Below the pieces are notes generated by a model. The model was not told the origin of the DNA. It saw only the letters and a list, made by a program, of their open reading frames with translations, and made no database searches. Source: Streptomyces sp. VRA16 Mangrove soil (GTDB taxonomy: Bacteria > Actinomycetota > Actinomycetes > Streptomycetales > Streptomycetaceae). Taken from it: 64,000 bases of DNA. Each line of letters begins with the position of its first letter. The stretch's first letter is position 1. A program made the translations under genes and the position numbers. Shown here piece by piece: positions 25,576 to 33,741 of this stretch. Location of the stretch: positions 124,001 through 188,000 of the forward strand of contig NZ_JAFVLN010000019.1 of the NCBI RefSeq assembly GCF_017377775.1. Direction: 5' to 3'.

Positions 25576-25943
25576 CGCGCGCCCCCTCCCAGTAGCCGCT
25601 GAAGGGCGGCATCCAGGTCTCGGGCCAGCTGTGCGTGGGTGGCGTCACCCGCACCGGGCAACGCACGGACGACTACCAGGCTACCTGGGGGCACCAGGGA
25701 CACTCGGTCGCGCATGAGGTGGCGAAGTCTGCGCTTCACCGCGTTCCGTACGACGGCTCCACCCACAGCCTTGCTCACGACGAAACCCGCACGTGACGGG
25801 GGAACGCTCTCCCCAGGCACGTGCGGGTCCGGTGAACCGCTGCGTAGATGGACGACAAGAAGCGGGCGTCCTGCCCGACGACCTCGTCGTACCGCGGTTG
25901 CGAAGTCTTCGCGCCGCCTCAGCCGATGCTCGGTAGGCAGCAC
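25572..25943 (-). CDS. rnpA: Ribonuclease P protein component
   Basis: The product has 123 residues, the protein subunit of RNase P that matures tRNA 5' ends. Motifs include LRRREDFATAVRRGRR and the RNR signature in GGAVVRNAVKRRLRHLMRD. The GTG at 25943 lies 20 bp after the rpmH stop. It overlaps yidD by 4 bp. Confidence 0.96.
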   Translation of the reverse strand: MLPTEHRLRRREDFATAVRRGRRAGRPLLVVHLRSGSPDPHVPGESVPPSRAGFVVSKAVGGAVVRNAVKRRLRHLMRDRVSLVPPGSLVVVRALPGAGDATHAQLARDLDAALQRLLGGGAR

Positions 25944-25963
25944 GTCATGACCTGATTACGAGA

Positions 25964-26101
25964 TCAGGCGGACAGGCTGGCGCGACCCTTGCCACGACGG
26001 TTGGCGAGAATCGCACGACCGGCGCGGGTCCGCATGCGAAGGCGGAAACCGTGGGTCTTGGCGCGACGACGGTTGTTCGGCTGGAAGGTGCGCTTGCTCA
26101 C
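25964..26101 (-). CDS. rpmH: 50S ribosomal protein L34
   Basis: The product has 45 residues, the usual L34 length. It begins (GTG) SKRTFQPNNRRRAKTHGFR and ends in GKGRASLSA. CAGGAG lies upstream of the GTG. It heads the rpmH-rnpA-yidD-yidC-jag operon and is divergent from dnaA. Confidence 0.98.
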   Translation of the reverse strand: MSKRTFQPNNRRRAKTHGFRLRMRTRAGRAILANRRGKGRASLSA

Positions 26102-26482
26102 TCGGGGGCTCCTGAAAAACTTGTGGTGGCGGGACATCGCCTGGCTGTCACCGTGCGCCCACGAGTAGCTCGCAATACGCCCGAGTGCACCGCTAGACGG
26201 CCCTCAAAGAGTGAGGACCGTGACCTTGCCCATCGGAGGCAGGCGGCAGCAGCCATCGACAACTCGACCTGGTTACGGTACGCGCGGCTACGCCATCCGG
26301 TCAAACCGGCGTCACGCGGGAGACACTGTCCACAGGCTGGGGACAACAACTTGAACCGCAGCGGTCGCGCTGACTACCGTGGCTGAACTCCGATTCGTTC
26401 CCTTCCCACCACCCCACCCGATTTTCTTCCCGACCCGTCCCCAGAACCACACGTTCGTGGGACCAGCGAGAGAGCGTGCCCT
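26102..26482. promoter_or_regulatory. rpmH-dnaA divergent promoter region
   Basis: These 381 bp hold the promoters of two divergent genes. On the dnaA side, CTGTCCACA (26326-26334) and TGGGGACAA (26338-26346, TTGTCCCCA on the other strand) are DnaA boxes four bases apart. DnaA autoregulation through such boxes is known in Streptomyces. No ORF is convincing here. Confidence 0.7.
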
Positions 26483-28558
26483 GTGGCTGACGTACCTGCC
26501 GATCTTGCCGCAGTGTGGCCACGAGTTCTGGAACAACTCCTCGGGGAAGGCCGCGGGCAGGGCGTCGAGACGAAGGACGAGCACTGGATCAAGCGGTGCC
26601 AGCCCCTGGCCCTCGTGGCCGACACGGCGCTATTGGCGGTGCCCAACGAATTCGCGAAGGGCGTACTCGAGGGCCGTCTCGCCCCGGTCGTGAGCGAGAC
26701 GCTCAGCCGCGAGTGCGGCCGCCCCATCCGGATCGCGATCACGGTCGACGACTCCGTGGGCGAGCCGGCCGCGCCGCCCGCCCCGCCGGTCCAGCAGCAG
26801 CACCGCTACGAGGACGCGGAGCCGGCCGGCGGTCCCGGGCAGGGCCATGACACGTACGAGAGCCGTGACACGTACGAGTCGCGTGATCCGTACGACACCC
26901 GCGACACCCGCGACACCCGTGATTCCCGTGATTCCCGCGATTCCCGCGATTCCCGTGACGCGTACGACGGCTACGAGCGGCGCGGCATGGACGACCACGG
27001 GCAGGGTGGTCCGCGCGGCTCCGAGCAGCAGTCGCAGTCCCCTCGCGAGGACCAGCTGCCGACCGCCCGCCCCGCCTACCCGGGCTACCAGCGCCCCCAG
27101 CCCGGCGCCTGGCCGCGGCCGCAGCAGGACGACTACGGCTGGCAGCAGCCCCGGCTCGGCTTCCCCGAGCGCGACCCGTACGCGTCGCCCCCGCAGCAGC
27201 CCCAGCACGACTACCGGCAGCAGGAACGGTCGCCCTACGAGCCGCAGGGCTACGAGCCCGAGCGCGGCCGCTACGACCAGCAGCCCGAGCGCTCCTCCTA
27301 CGAGCAGAAGCCGGTGGACCGGCCCTCGTACGACGAGCGCCCCTCCTACGAGGAGCGCGGTTCCTACGACCCGGCACCGCGCGACCGCCAGCAGCGCCGC
27401 GACACGGGTGAGCCCACGATGGGCGGCCGCCCCGGGCAGGACGGCGGCCCCGGCCGCGGTGTGCCCACGGGTGCCCCCGGTCCGTTGGCGGCGCAGCCCG
27501 CTCCGGCGACCGGCCCCGGTGAGCCGACCGCGCGGCTGAACCCCAAGTACCTCTTCGACACGTTCGTCATCGGCGCGTCGAACCGTTTCGCCCACGCGGC
27601 CGCGGTCGCCGTCGCCGAAGCGCCGGCCAAGGCGTACAACCCCCTGTTCATCTATGGGGAGTCAGGCCTCGGCAAGACGCACCTTCTGCACGCCATCGGG
27701 CACTACGCCCGTAGTCTCTATCCGGGCACGCGCGTGAGATACGTGAGCTCGGAGGAGTTCACCAACGAGTTCATCAACTCGATCCGTGACGGCAAGGGCG
27801 ACTCCTTCCGCAAGCGGTACCGCGAGATGGACATCCTGCTGGTCGACGACATCCAGTTCCTCGCGGACAAGGAGTCGACACAGGAGGAGTTCTTCCACAC
27901 CTTCAACACGCTCCACAACGCGAACAAGCAGATCGTGCTCTCCAGCGACCGGCCGCCCAAGCAGCTGGTGACTCTGGAGGACCGGCTGCGCAACCGGTTC
28001 GAGTGGGGCCTGATCACGGACGTCCAGCCGCCCGAGCTGGAGACGCGTATCGCGATCCTTCGTAAGAAGGCGGTGCAGGAGCAGCTCAACGCCCCGCCGG
28101 AGGTGCTGGAGTTCATCGCGTCCCGCATCTCGCGCAACATCCGCGAGCTGGAGGGCGCGCTGATCCGCGTCACCGCTTTCGCGTCACTCAATCGACAGCC
28201 TGTGGACCTGGGTCTCACCGAGATCGTCCTCAAGGATCTGATCCCCGGTGGGGAGGACGCGTCCCCGGAGATCACCGCGCCGGCCATCATGGCGGCGACC
28301 GCGGACTACTTCGGACTGACGGTCGAGGACCTGTGCGGATCCTCGCGCAGCCGCGTGCTCGTGACGGCCCGCCAGATCGCCATGTACCTGTGCCGGGAGC
28401 TCACCGACCTCTCGCTGCCGAAGATCGGCGCGCAGTTCGGCGGCCGCGACCACACGACCGTCATGCACGCGGACCGCAAGATCCGCGCTCTGATGGCCGA
28501 GCGGCGCTCGATCTACAACCAGGTCACCGAGCTCACCAACCGCATCAAGAACGGCTGA
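26483..28558 (+). CDS. dnaA: Chromosomal replication initiator protein DnaA
   Basis: The product has 691 residues, longer than most DnaA proteins, as usual in Streptomyces. Domain I spans 1-90. Domain II is a very long disordered, Tyr/Arg/Asp/Gln/Pro-rich stretch (~90-345). The AAA+ domain has Walker A GESGLGKT (near 391) and Walker B LLVDDIQFL (near 452). Domain IV has GGRDHTTVMHADRKI (near 655), the DnaA-box-binding signature. Within domain II the sequence is (TRD)3(SRD)4, from a 9-bp tandem repeat. GTG start. A strong terminator follows the stop. Confidence 0.98.
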   Translation: MADVPADLAAVWPRVLEQLLGEGRGQGVETKDEHWIKRCQPLALVADTALLAVPNEFAKGVLEGRLAPVVSETLSRECGRPIRIAITVDDSVGEPAAPPAPPVQQQHRYEDAEPAGGPGQGHDTYESRDTYESRDPYDTRDTRDTRDSRDSRDSRDSRDAYDGYERRGMDDHGQGGPRGSEQQSQSPREDQLPTARPAYPGYQRPQPGAWPRPQQDDYGWQQPRLGFPERDPYASPPQQPQHDYRQQERSPYEPQGYEPERGRYDQQPERSSYEQKPVDRPSYDERPSYEERGSYDPAPRDRQQRRDTGEPTMGGRPGQDGGPGRGVPTGAPGPLAAQPAPATGPGEPTARLNPKYLFDTFVIGASNRFAHAAAVAVAEAPAKAYNPLFIYGESGLGKTHLLHAIGHYARSLYPGTRVRYVSSEEFTNEFINSIRDGKGDSFRKRYREMDILLVDDIQFLADKESTQEEFFHTFNTLHNANKQIVLSSDRPPKQLVTLEDRLRNRFEWGLITDVQPPELETRIAILRKKAVQEQLNAPPEVLEFIASRISRNIRELEGALIRVTAFASLNRQPVDLGLTEIVLKDLIPGGEDASPEITAPAIMAATADYFGLTVEDLCGSSRSRVLVTARQIAMYLCRELTDLSLPKIGAQFGGRDHTTVMHADRKIRALMAERRSIYNQVTELTNRIKNG
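26897..26959 (+). repeat. 9-bp tandem repeat in dnaA domain II
   Basis: There are seven 9-bp units: three coding Thr-Arg-Asp and four coding Ser-Arg-Asp. Two further Thr-Tyr-Glu-Ser-Arg-Asp units lie just upstream. The copy number could change by slippage without breaking the frame. Confidence 0.9.
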
Positions 28559-28580
28559 CACGGGCCCAGTTACGTCACTG

Positions 28581-28614
28581 AAGGGCGCCCCGGGAGACCT
28601 CCTGGGGCGCCCTT
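28581..28614 (+). terminator. dnaA terminator
   Basis: AAGGGCGCCCC (28581-28591) pairs with GGGGCGCCCTT (28604-28614), followed by TCTCGT. It separates dnaA transcription from oriC. Confidence 0.85.
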
Positions 28615-28699
28615 TCTCGTGTTCCGACGCGGCTTCCGGGAGACATCCGGGCGACACCTGTACGAACCCGCGCGGCGTCGGTGTTCGATTTCCAGGCAC

Positions 28700-29290
28700 G
28701 TTACGGGTGTTCTCCACAGATGTGCCGGGTTTCTGCGGTCCACATCCTGGGGACCGGCGAGTTGTCCAGACTGCATCCACAGCACACTCTGGTGACAGGC
28801 CATCAGGGCAGGTCAAGCGCCTGTGGATTCGTGGAAAGAAGATCTCCACAGGCTGTGGACAGATTTTTCTTCCACAGGGTGTGCATGACGTTGTCCACCG
28901 CCGACCCACAGGATGGCAGCCGTTGTGCACAGCGATCCGGAGCTTCTCCACACGACTGTCCACTGTTCGGCAACGCGACGCGCCCCCTCACCGTCCCGAG
29001 TGAAAGGCGTCACACCAAGGGGGTCGATTGGGCTGTGGGGAACGTGGGTAAAGCTGGGGACGGCGCTGGGGAGAAGTGGCCCAAGGCTGTGCATCGAGTG
29101 TGCAGAACTTTCCGCCGTCCACAGCGAGGCCCGGTTGTCCACCGCCTCGGCCCACAACCCCAGTGGACAAAAAACCGGGTCTGACCTGCGATTTAGAGGT
29201 TTTCCACGGTTTCCACAGCCCCTACTACTACTCCCAACTAGAGAGAGCTGGGAATTCGTTTCGAAGACGGGGCTGTGCACAACTCGCTCT
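28700..29290. other. oriC: Chromosomal origin oriC
   Basis: This is the non-coding dnaA-dnaN interval (whole gap 28559-29471). DnaA boxes fall in two groups. Left: 28710-28718 TTCTCCACA, 28762-28770 TTGTCCAGA, 28822-28830 (minus), 28842-28850 ATCTCCACA, 28854-28862 (minus, CTGTCCACA), 28868-28876, 28891-28899 TTGTCCACC, 28923-28931 TTGTGCACA, 28944-28952 TTCTCCACA, 28956-28964. Right: 29115-29123 CCGTCCACA, 29135-29143 TTGTCCACC, 29162-29170 (minus), 29200-29208, 29209-29217 GTTTCCACA, 29274-29282 (minus). None is the perfect TTGTCCACA. The 150 bp between the groups hold no box. Two groups of many weak boxes is the known Streptomyces oriC layout. 29283-29471 holds no further structure I can name. 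Confidence 0.95.
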
Positions 29291-29471
29291 CGGCACCTCG
29301 GCCGCGGCTCGGCACGACTTGACCGAGGCGGGCAACGACTGTCAGTGCGGTGCGTCAGACTGGTCCCCGGTGTTCTCCCCAGCTGTGGGCCGAGCGACAC
29401 CGACGTCAGCCGACGAAGACCGAAGACCGATGCAGGGCGAGAGCAGCCAGCAACAGCAGGAGGCGGCTTAA

Positions 29472-30602
29472 GTGAAGATCCGGGTGGAACGCGACGTACT
29501 CGCGGAGGCGGTGGCCTGGGCGGCGCGCAGCCTTCCGGCACGACCGCCTGCGCCCGTCCTCGCGGGCCTTCTGCTGAAGGCCGAGGAAGGCGCACTCAGC
29601 CTGTCGAGCTTCGACTACGAAGTCTCGGCACGCGTCTCTGTGGACGCGGAGGTCGACGAGGAGGGCACGGTGCTCGTCTCCGGCCGCCTGCTCGCCGACA
29701 TCTGCCGCGCCCTGCCCAACCGTCCGGTGGAGATCTCCACAGACGGTGTACGAGCGACCGTGGTCTGTGGCTCCTCGCGATTCACACTCCACACCCTCCC
29801 TGTGGAGGAGTACCCGGCGCTGCCGCAGATGCCGACCGCCACGGGCACCGTCCCCGGCGAGGTCTTCGCCGCCGCCGCCTCCCAGGTGGCCATCGCGGCC
29901 GGCCGTGACGACACGCTGCCCGTCCTCACCGGTGTGCGCATCGAGATCGAGGGCGACACGGTGACGCTGGCGTCCACCGACCGCTACCGCTTCGCGGTCC
30001 GCGAGTTCCTGTGGAAGCCGGAGGACCCGGAGGCGTCCGCGGTCGCCCTGGTGCCCGCCAAGACGCTCCTGGACACCGCCAAGGCGCTCACGAGCGGCGA
30101 CACGGTCACGCTGGCCCTGTCCGGCTCGGGCGCGGGCGAGGGCCTCATCGGCTTCGAGGGCGCCGGTCGTCGTACGACCACCCGCCTCCTCGAGGGCGAC
30201 CTGCCGAAGTACCGCACGCTGTTCCCGACGGAGTTCAACTCCGTGGCCGTCATCGAGACCGCCCCCTTCGTGGAGGCCGTCAAGCGCGTGGCCCTCGTCG
30301 CCGAGCGGAACACCCCGGTGCGGCTCAGCTTCGAGCAGGGCGTGCTCATCCTGGAGGCCGGCTCCAGCGACGACGCACAGGCTGTGGAAAGGGTCGACGC
30401 CAACCTGGAGGGCGACGACATCTCCATCGCGTTCAACCCGACCTTCCTGCTGGACGGCCTGTCCGCGATCGACTCCCCGGTCGCCCAGCTGTCGTTCACG
30501 ACGTCCACCAAGCCCGCGCTGCTCTCCGGCAAGCCGGCCGTGGACGCCGAGGCGGACGACGCGTACAAGTACCTGATCATGCCGGTGCGGCTGTCGGGCT
30601 GA
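29472..30602 (+). CDS. dnaN: DNA polymerase III beta subunit (sliding clamp)
   Basis: The product has 376 residues, the usual clamp length, with three repeated clamp folds. Recognisable segments are VKIRVERDVLAEAVAWAARSLPARP, DTLPVLTGVRIEIEGDTVTLASTDRYRFAVRE and the C-terminus YKYLIMPVRL. GTG start after an AGGAGGCGGCTTAA leader. It tethers polymerase III to DNA and is the first gene right of oriC. A hairpin follows the stop. Confidence 0.97.
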   Translation: MKIRVERDVLAEAVAWAARSLPARPPAPVLAGLLLKAEEGALSLSSFDYEVSARVSVDAEVDEEGTVLVSGRLLADICRALPNRPVEISTDGVRATVVCGSSRFTLHTLPVEEYPALPQMPTATGTVPGEVFAAAASQVAIAAGRDDTLPVLTGVRIEIEGDTVTLASTDRYRFAVREFLWKPEDPEASAVALVPAKTLLDTAKALTSGDTVTLALSGSGAGEGLIGFEGAGRRTTTRLLEGDLPKYRTLFPTEFNSVAVIETAPFVEAVKRVALVAERNTPVRLSFEQGVLILEAGSSDDAQAVERVDANLEGDDISIAFNPTFLLDGLSAIDSPVAQLSFTTSTKPALLSGKPAVDAEADDAYKYLIMPVRLSG

Positions 30603-30618
30603 GGCCTCTGCAGGGCGG

Positions 30619-30644
30619 GCCGCTCCGGCGTTCACCGGAGCGGC
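30619..30644 (+). terminator. dnaN terminator
   Basis: GCCGCTCCGG (30619-30628) pairs with CCGGAGCGGC (30635-30644), 17 bp past the dnaN stop. Confidence 0.75.
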
Positions 30645-30771
30645 TATGCCCACAGGTGGGCGGGAGCGTCCGGGTTTAGGCTCAGACACAGGTGCGAAAC
30701 GGCACGCACGCGTGCTCTCCGCACCGCTCGCATCACCACCTCACGCCCCGTCGCAACGTAAGGAACCACTG

Positions 30772-31647
30772 ATGGAGCTCGGTCTCGTCGGCCTCGGCAA
30801 GATGGGCGGCAACATGCGCGAGCGCATCCGCCGCGCAGGCCACACCGTCATCGGTTATGACCGCAACCCGGACGTCGCCGATGTCCACAGCCTGGAAGAG
30901 CTTGTGGGCAGGCTCAAGGGTCCGCGTGTGGTGTGGGTGATGGTGCCGGCCGGTGCCGCGACCCAGTCCACGGTCGACGAGCTCGCCCGGCTGCTGGAGC
31001 CCGGCGACGTCGTCGTGGACGGTGGCAACTCGCGCTGGACGGACGACGAGAAGCACGCCGAGGAACTGGCGGCCAAGGGCATCGGCTTCGTCGACTGCGG
31101 CGTCTCGGGCGGTGTGTGGGGCCTGGAGTACGGCTATGCGCTGATGTACGGCGGTTCCGCCGCCGACGTCGCCAAGGTGCAGCCGGTCTTCGACGCCCTG
31201 AAGCCGGAGGGCGACTTCGGTTCGGTGCACGCGGGCAAGGTCGGCGCGGGCCACTTCGCGAAGATGGTCCACAACGGCATCGAGTACGCGATGATGCAGG
31301 CCTACGCCGAGGGCTGGGAGCTGCTGGAGGCCGTGGACTCGGTGACCGACGTCCGCGAGGTCTTCCGCTCCTGGCAGGAGGGCACGGTCATCCGTTCCTG
31401 GCTGCTCGACCTGGCCGTCAACGCCCTCGACGAGGACGAGCACCTGGACAAGCTGCGCGGTTACGCACAGGACTCCGGTGAAGGCCGCTGGACCGTGGAA
31501 GCCGCCATCGACAACGCCGTCCCGCTGCCGGCGATCACCGCGTCGCTCTTCGCGCGGTTCGCGTCCCGGCAGGAGGACTCGCCGCAGATGAAGATGATCG
31601 CTGCCCTGCGCAACCAGTTCGGCGGCCACGCCGTCGAAAAGAAGTAG
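30772..31647 (+). CDS. gnd: 6-phosphogluconate dehydrogenase (decarboxylating), short type
   Basis: The product has 291 residues, the short class (YqeC/GndA-like) that often uses NAD. It oxidises 6-phosphogluconate to ribulose 5-phosphate and CO2. The Rossmann motif is LVGLGKMGGNM. The substrate site shows DGGNSRW and VDCGVSGGVWGLE. The catalytic Lys is in GHFAKMVHNGIEY. AAGGA lies ten bases before the ATG. An ORF extending back to 30646 is not supported by a ribosome site. It lies between dnaN and recF, the normal Streptomyces order. Confidence 0.94.
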   Translation: MELGLVGLGKMGGNMRERIRRAGHTVIGYDRNPDVADVHSLEELVGRLKGPRVVWVMVPAGAATQSTVDELARLLEPGDVVVDGGNSRWTDDEKHAEELAAKGIGFVDCGVSGGVWGLEYGYALMYGGSAADVAKVQPVFDALKPEGDFGSVHAGKVGAGHFAKMVHNGIEYAMMQAYAEGWELLEAVDSVTDVREVFRSWQEGTVIRSWLLDLAVNALDEDEHLDKLRGYAQDSGEGRWTVEAAIDNAVPLPAITASLFARFASRQEDSPQMKMIAALRNQFGGHAVEKK

Positions 31648-31760
31648 CTCGCGGCAAGAACGCGCGCCAAGAAGCCGTCCACAGCTGTTGAGAACCGGCA
31701 GTGGAGAACCGGCTGCAGAGAACTGCTCTTCAGAACGTTGGGGGAGGTCGGCCCACGACC

Positions 31761-32885
31761 ATGCACGTCACGCATCTGTCGCTGGCCGACTTCCGCTCGT
31801 ACACCCGGGCCGAGGTCCCGCTCGACCCGGGCGTCACCGCGTTCGTGGGCCCCAACGGCCAAGGCAAGACGAACCTCGTGGAGGCCGTCGGCTATCTCGC
31901 CACCCTCGGCAGCCACCGCGTCTCCTCCGACGCCCCCCTGGTGCGCATGGGCGCCGAGCGCGCCATCGTCCGGGCCGCCGTCCGCCAGGGGGACCGTCAG
32001 CAGCTCATCGAACTGGAGCTGAATCCGGGCAAGGCCAATCGCGCCCGCATCAACAGGTCCTCGCAGGTCAGGCCCCGTGATGTGCTCGGCATCGTCCGGA
32101 CCGTGCTGTTCGCGCCCGAGGACCTCGCGCTCGTCAAGGGCGACCCGGGCGAGCGCCGCCGCTTCCTCGACGAGCTGATCACCGCCCGCTCGCCGCGCAT
32201 GGCCGGGGTCCGCTCCGACTACGACCGCGTCCTCAAGCAGCGCAACACGCTCCTGAAGTCCGCGGCCCTCGCGCGGCGCCACGGCGGCCGCACCATGGAC
32301 CTGTCCACGCTCGACGTGTGGGACCAGCACCTCGCGCGCGCGGGCGCGGAGCTGCTCGCCCAGCGCCTCGACCTGATCGCCACGCTGCAGCCGCTGGCCG
32401 ACAAGGCGTACGAGCAGCTGGCGCCCGGCGGCGGTCCGATCGCCCTGGAGTACAAGCCGTCCTCGCCCGAGATCGTCGGGCACGCGCGCGAGGAGCTCTA
32501 CGAGCAGCTGCTCGCCGCCCTCGAAAGCGCCCGCAAGCAGGAGATCGAGCGGGGCGTCACGCTCGTGGGTCCGCACCGCGACGAGCTGCTGCTCAAGCTC
32601 GGCCAGCTGCCCGCCAAGGGGTACGCGAGCCACGGCGAGTCCTGGTCGTACGCGCTGGCGCTGCGCCTGGCCTCCTACGACCTGCTGCGGGCCGAGGGGA
32701 ACGAGCCGGTGCTCGTCCTCGACGACGTCTTCGCCGAGCTGGACGCCCGTCGCCGTGAGCGCCTGGCGGAGCTCGTCGCCCCCGGTGAGCAGGTCCTGGT
32801 GACCGCCGCGGTCGACGACGACGTACCGGGCGTGCTGACCGGCACCCGGTACGCGGTGTCGAACGGGACCGTGGAGCGGCTGTGA
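31761..32885 (+). CDS. recF: DNA replication and repair protein RecF
   Basis: The product has 374 residues, an SMC-like ATPase that helps load RecA at single-strand gaps. It begins MHVTHLSLADFRSY. Walker A is GPNGQGKTNLVEA (near 30), the signature region is LVGPHRDELLLKLG, and Walker B is VLVLDDVFAELDARR. GGGGAGG lies upstream of the ATG at 31761; an ORF extension to 31701 lacks support. The stop overlaps dciA by 4 bp. Confidence 0.96.
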   Translation: MHVTHLSLADFRSYTRAEVPLDPGVTAFVGPNGQGKTNLVEAVGYLATLGSHRVSSDAPLVRMGAERAIVRAAVRQGDRQQLIELELNPGKANRARINRSSQVRPRDVLGIVRTVLFAPEDLALVKGDPGERRRFLDELITARSPRMAGVRSDYDRVLKQRNTLLKSAALARRHGGRTMDLSTLDVWDQHLARAGAELLAQRLDLIATLQPLADKAYEQLAPGGGPIALEYKPSSPEIVGHAREELYEQLLAALESARKQEIERGVTLVGPHRDELLLKLGQLPAKGYASHGESWSYALALRLASYDLLRAEGNEPVLVLDDVFAELDARRRERLAELVAPGEQVLVTAAVDDDVPGVLTGTRYAVSNGTVERL

Positions 32886-33442
32886 GTGCCGAGGAGAAGC
32901 CCGGCGGGTCCGGGAAGCCCGAGACTCCGCAGACGCCCGGCGAGCCCTCGGGCGTCGACCTCGCGCGCGTGGCGCTGCGCGCGGCGAAAGAGGCGGCACG
33001 CGCGCGTGGCGCGTCCGCGCAGCAGAAGAAGCAGGCACGGCGCGGCGGCGGACTGCGGTCCGGGGCCCGCGCCGACGGGCGCGACCCGATGGGGCTCGGC
33101 GCCGCCATCAACCGGCTGATCACCGAGCGCGGCTGGGAGGCTCCCGCCGCCGTCGGCGGTGTCATGGGCCGCTGGCCGCAGATCGTGGGTGAGGATCTCG
33201 CCAAACATTGCGTGCCGCAGAAGTACGACGAGGACGAGCGCGTCCTGGTGGTGCAGTGCGACTCGACGGCCTGGGCGACGCAGGTCAGGATGCTGGCTCC
33301 GCAGCTGGTCAGGCGCCTGAACGAGGACCTCGGGCACGGCACCGTGCGCCGGATCGACATCAAGAATCCCGGCGGTGGCCCCCGTCGCTACGGCCCCCTG
33401 CGTGCCCCCGGAAGCACCGGTCACGACAGCAGCTACGGGTGA
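32882..33442 (+). CDS. dciA: DciA (DUF721) family protein
   Basis: The product has 186 residues. The N-terminal ~75 residues are polar and basic. The C-terminal DUF721 domain shows INRLITERGWEAP, GRWPQIVGEDLAKHC, LVVQCDSTAWATQVRMLAPQLVRRLN. DciA proteins load or operate the replicative helicase in bacteria without DnaC/DnaI. GTG start, coupled to recF by GTGA. Its place between recF and gyrB is conserved in actinobacteria (Rv0004). The helicase role is family knowledge, not shown here. Confidence 0.9.
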   Translation: MSAEEKPGGSGKPETPQTPGEPSGVDLARVALRAAKEAARARGASAQQKKQARRGGGLRSGARADGRDPMGLGAAINRLITERGWEAPAAVGGVMGRWPQIVGEDLAKHCVPQKYDEDERVLVVQCDSTAWATQVRMLAPQLVRRLNEDLGHGTVRRIDIKNPGGGPRRYGPLRAPGSTGHDSSYG

Positions 33443-33741
33443 GAGTGCGGTCACGGTAGCTGGTGGTTGACACCTCGAAGCGCTGAGTGCCGCTGTGAGC
33501 CTCCTGGAGCCCCTTTCCATATAGGGGGAGTCGGCCGAGACCGGTTGAGGGCGGCACATGCGGACTCAGGTACCGGCAAACCCCCATCACTGTCAGCGCT
33601 ACCGGTACACTGGAAGACAATCCCGCCCCACTTGTGGGACGCACCGAGCAACGCTGACTAGGGCTTACCGAACCAACACGCCGCAGCCGCTCCGGCCACC
33701 AACCGGGAGCTTGGCTTGTGCTGTGCCAGAAAGGGCGCTTC
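33443..33741 (+). promoter_or_regulatory. gyrB upstream region
   Basis: This 299-bp gap before gyrB probably holds its promoter. A TTGACA hexamer occurs at 33467-33472 and a TACACT at 33606-33611, but they are not a matched pair and I cannot fix a promoter. A short CCCCTTTCCATATAGGGG inverted repeat lies near 33518-33535. Confidence 0.4.

Noticed and set aside
26102..26482. Short ORFs between rpmH and dnaA
   Set aside because: They have no ribosome site and no hydrophobic or conserved pattern; the interval is better read as a promoter region.
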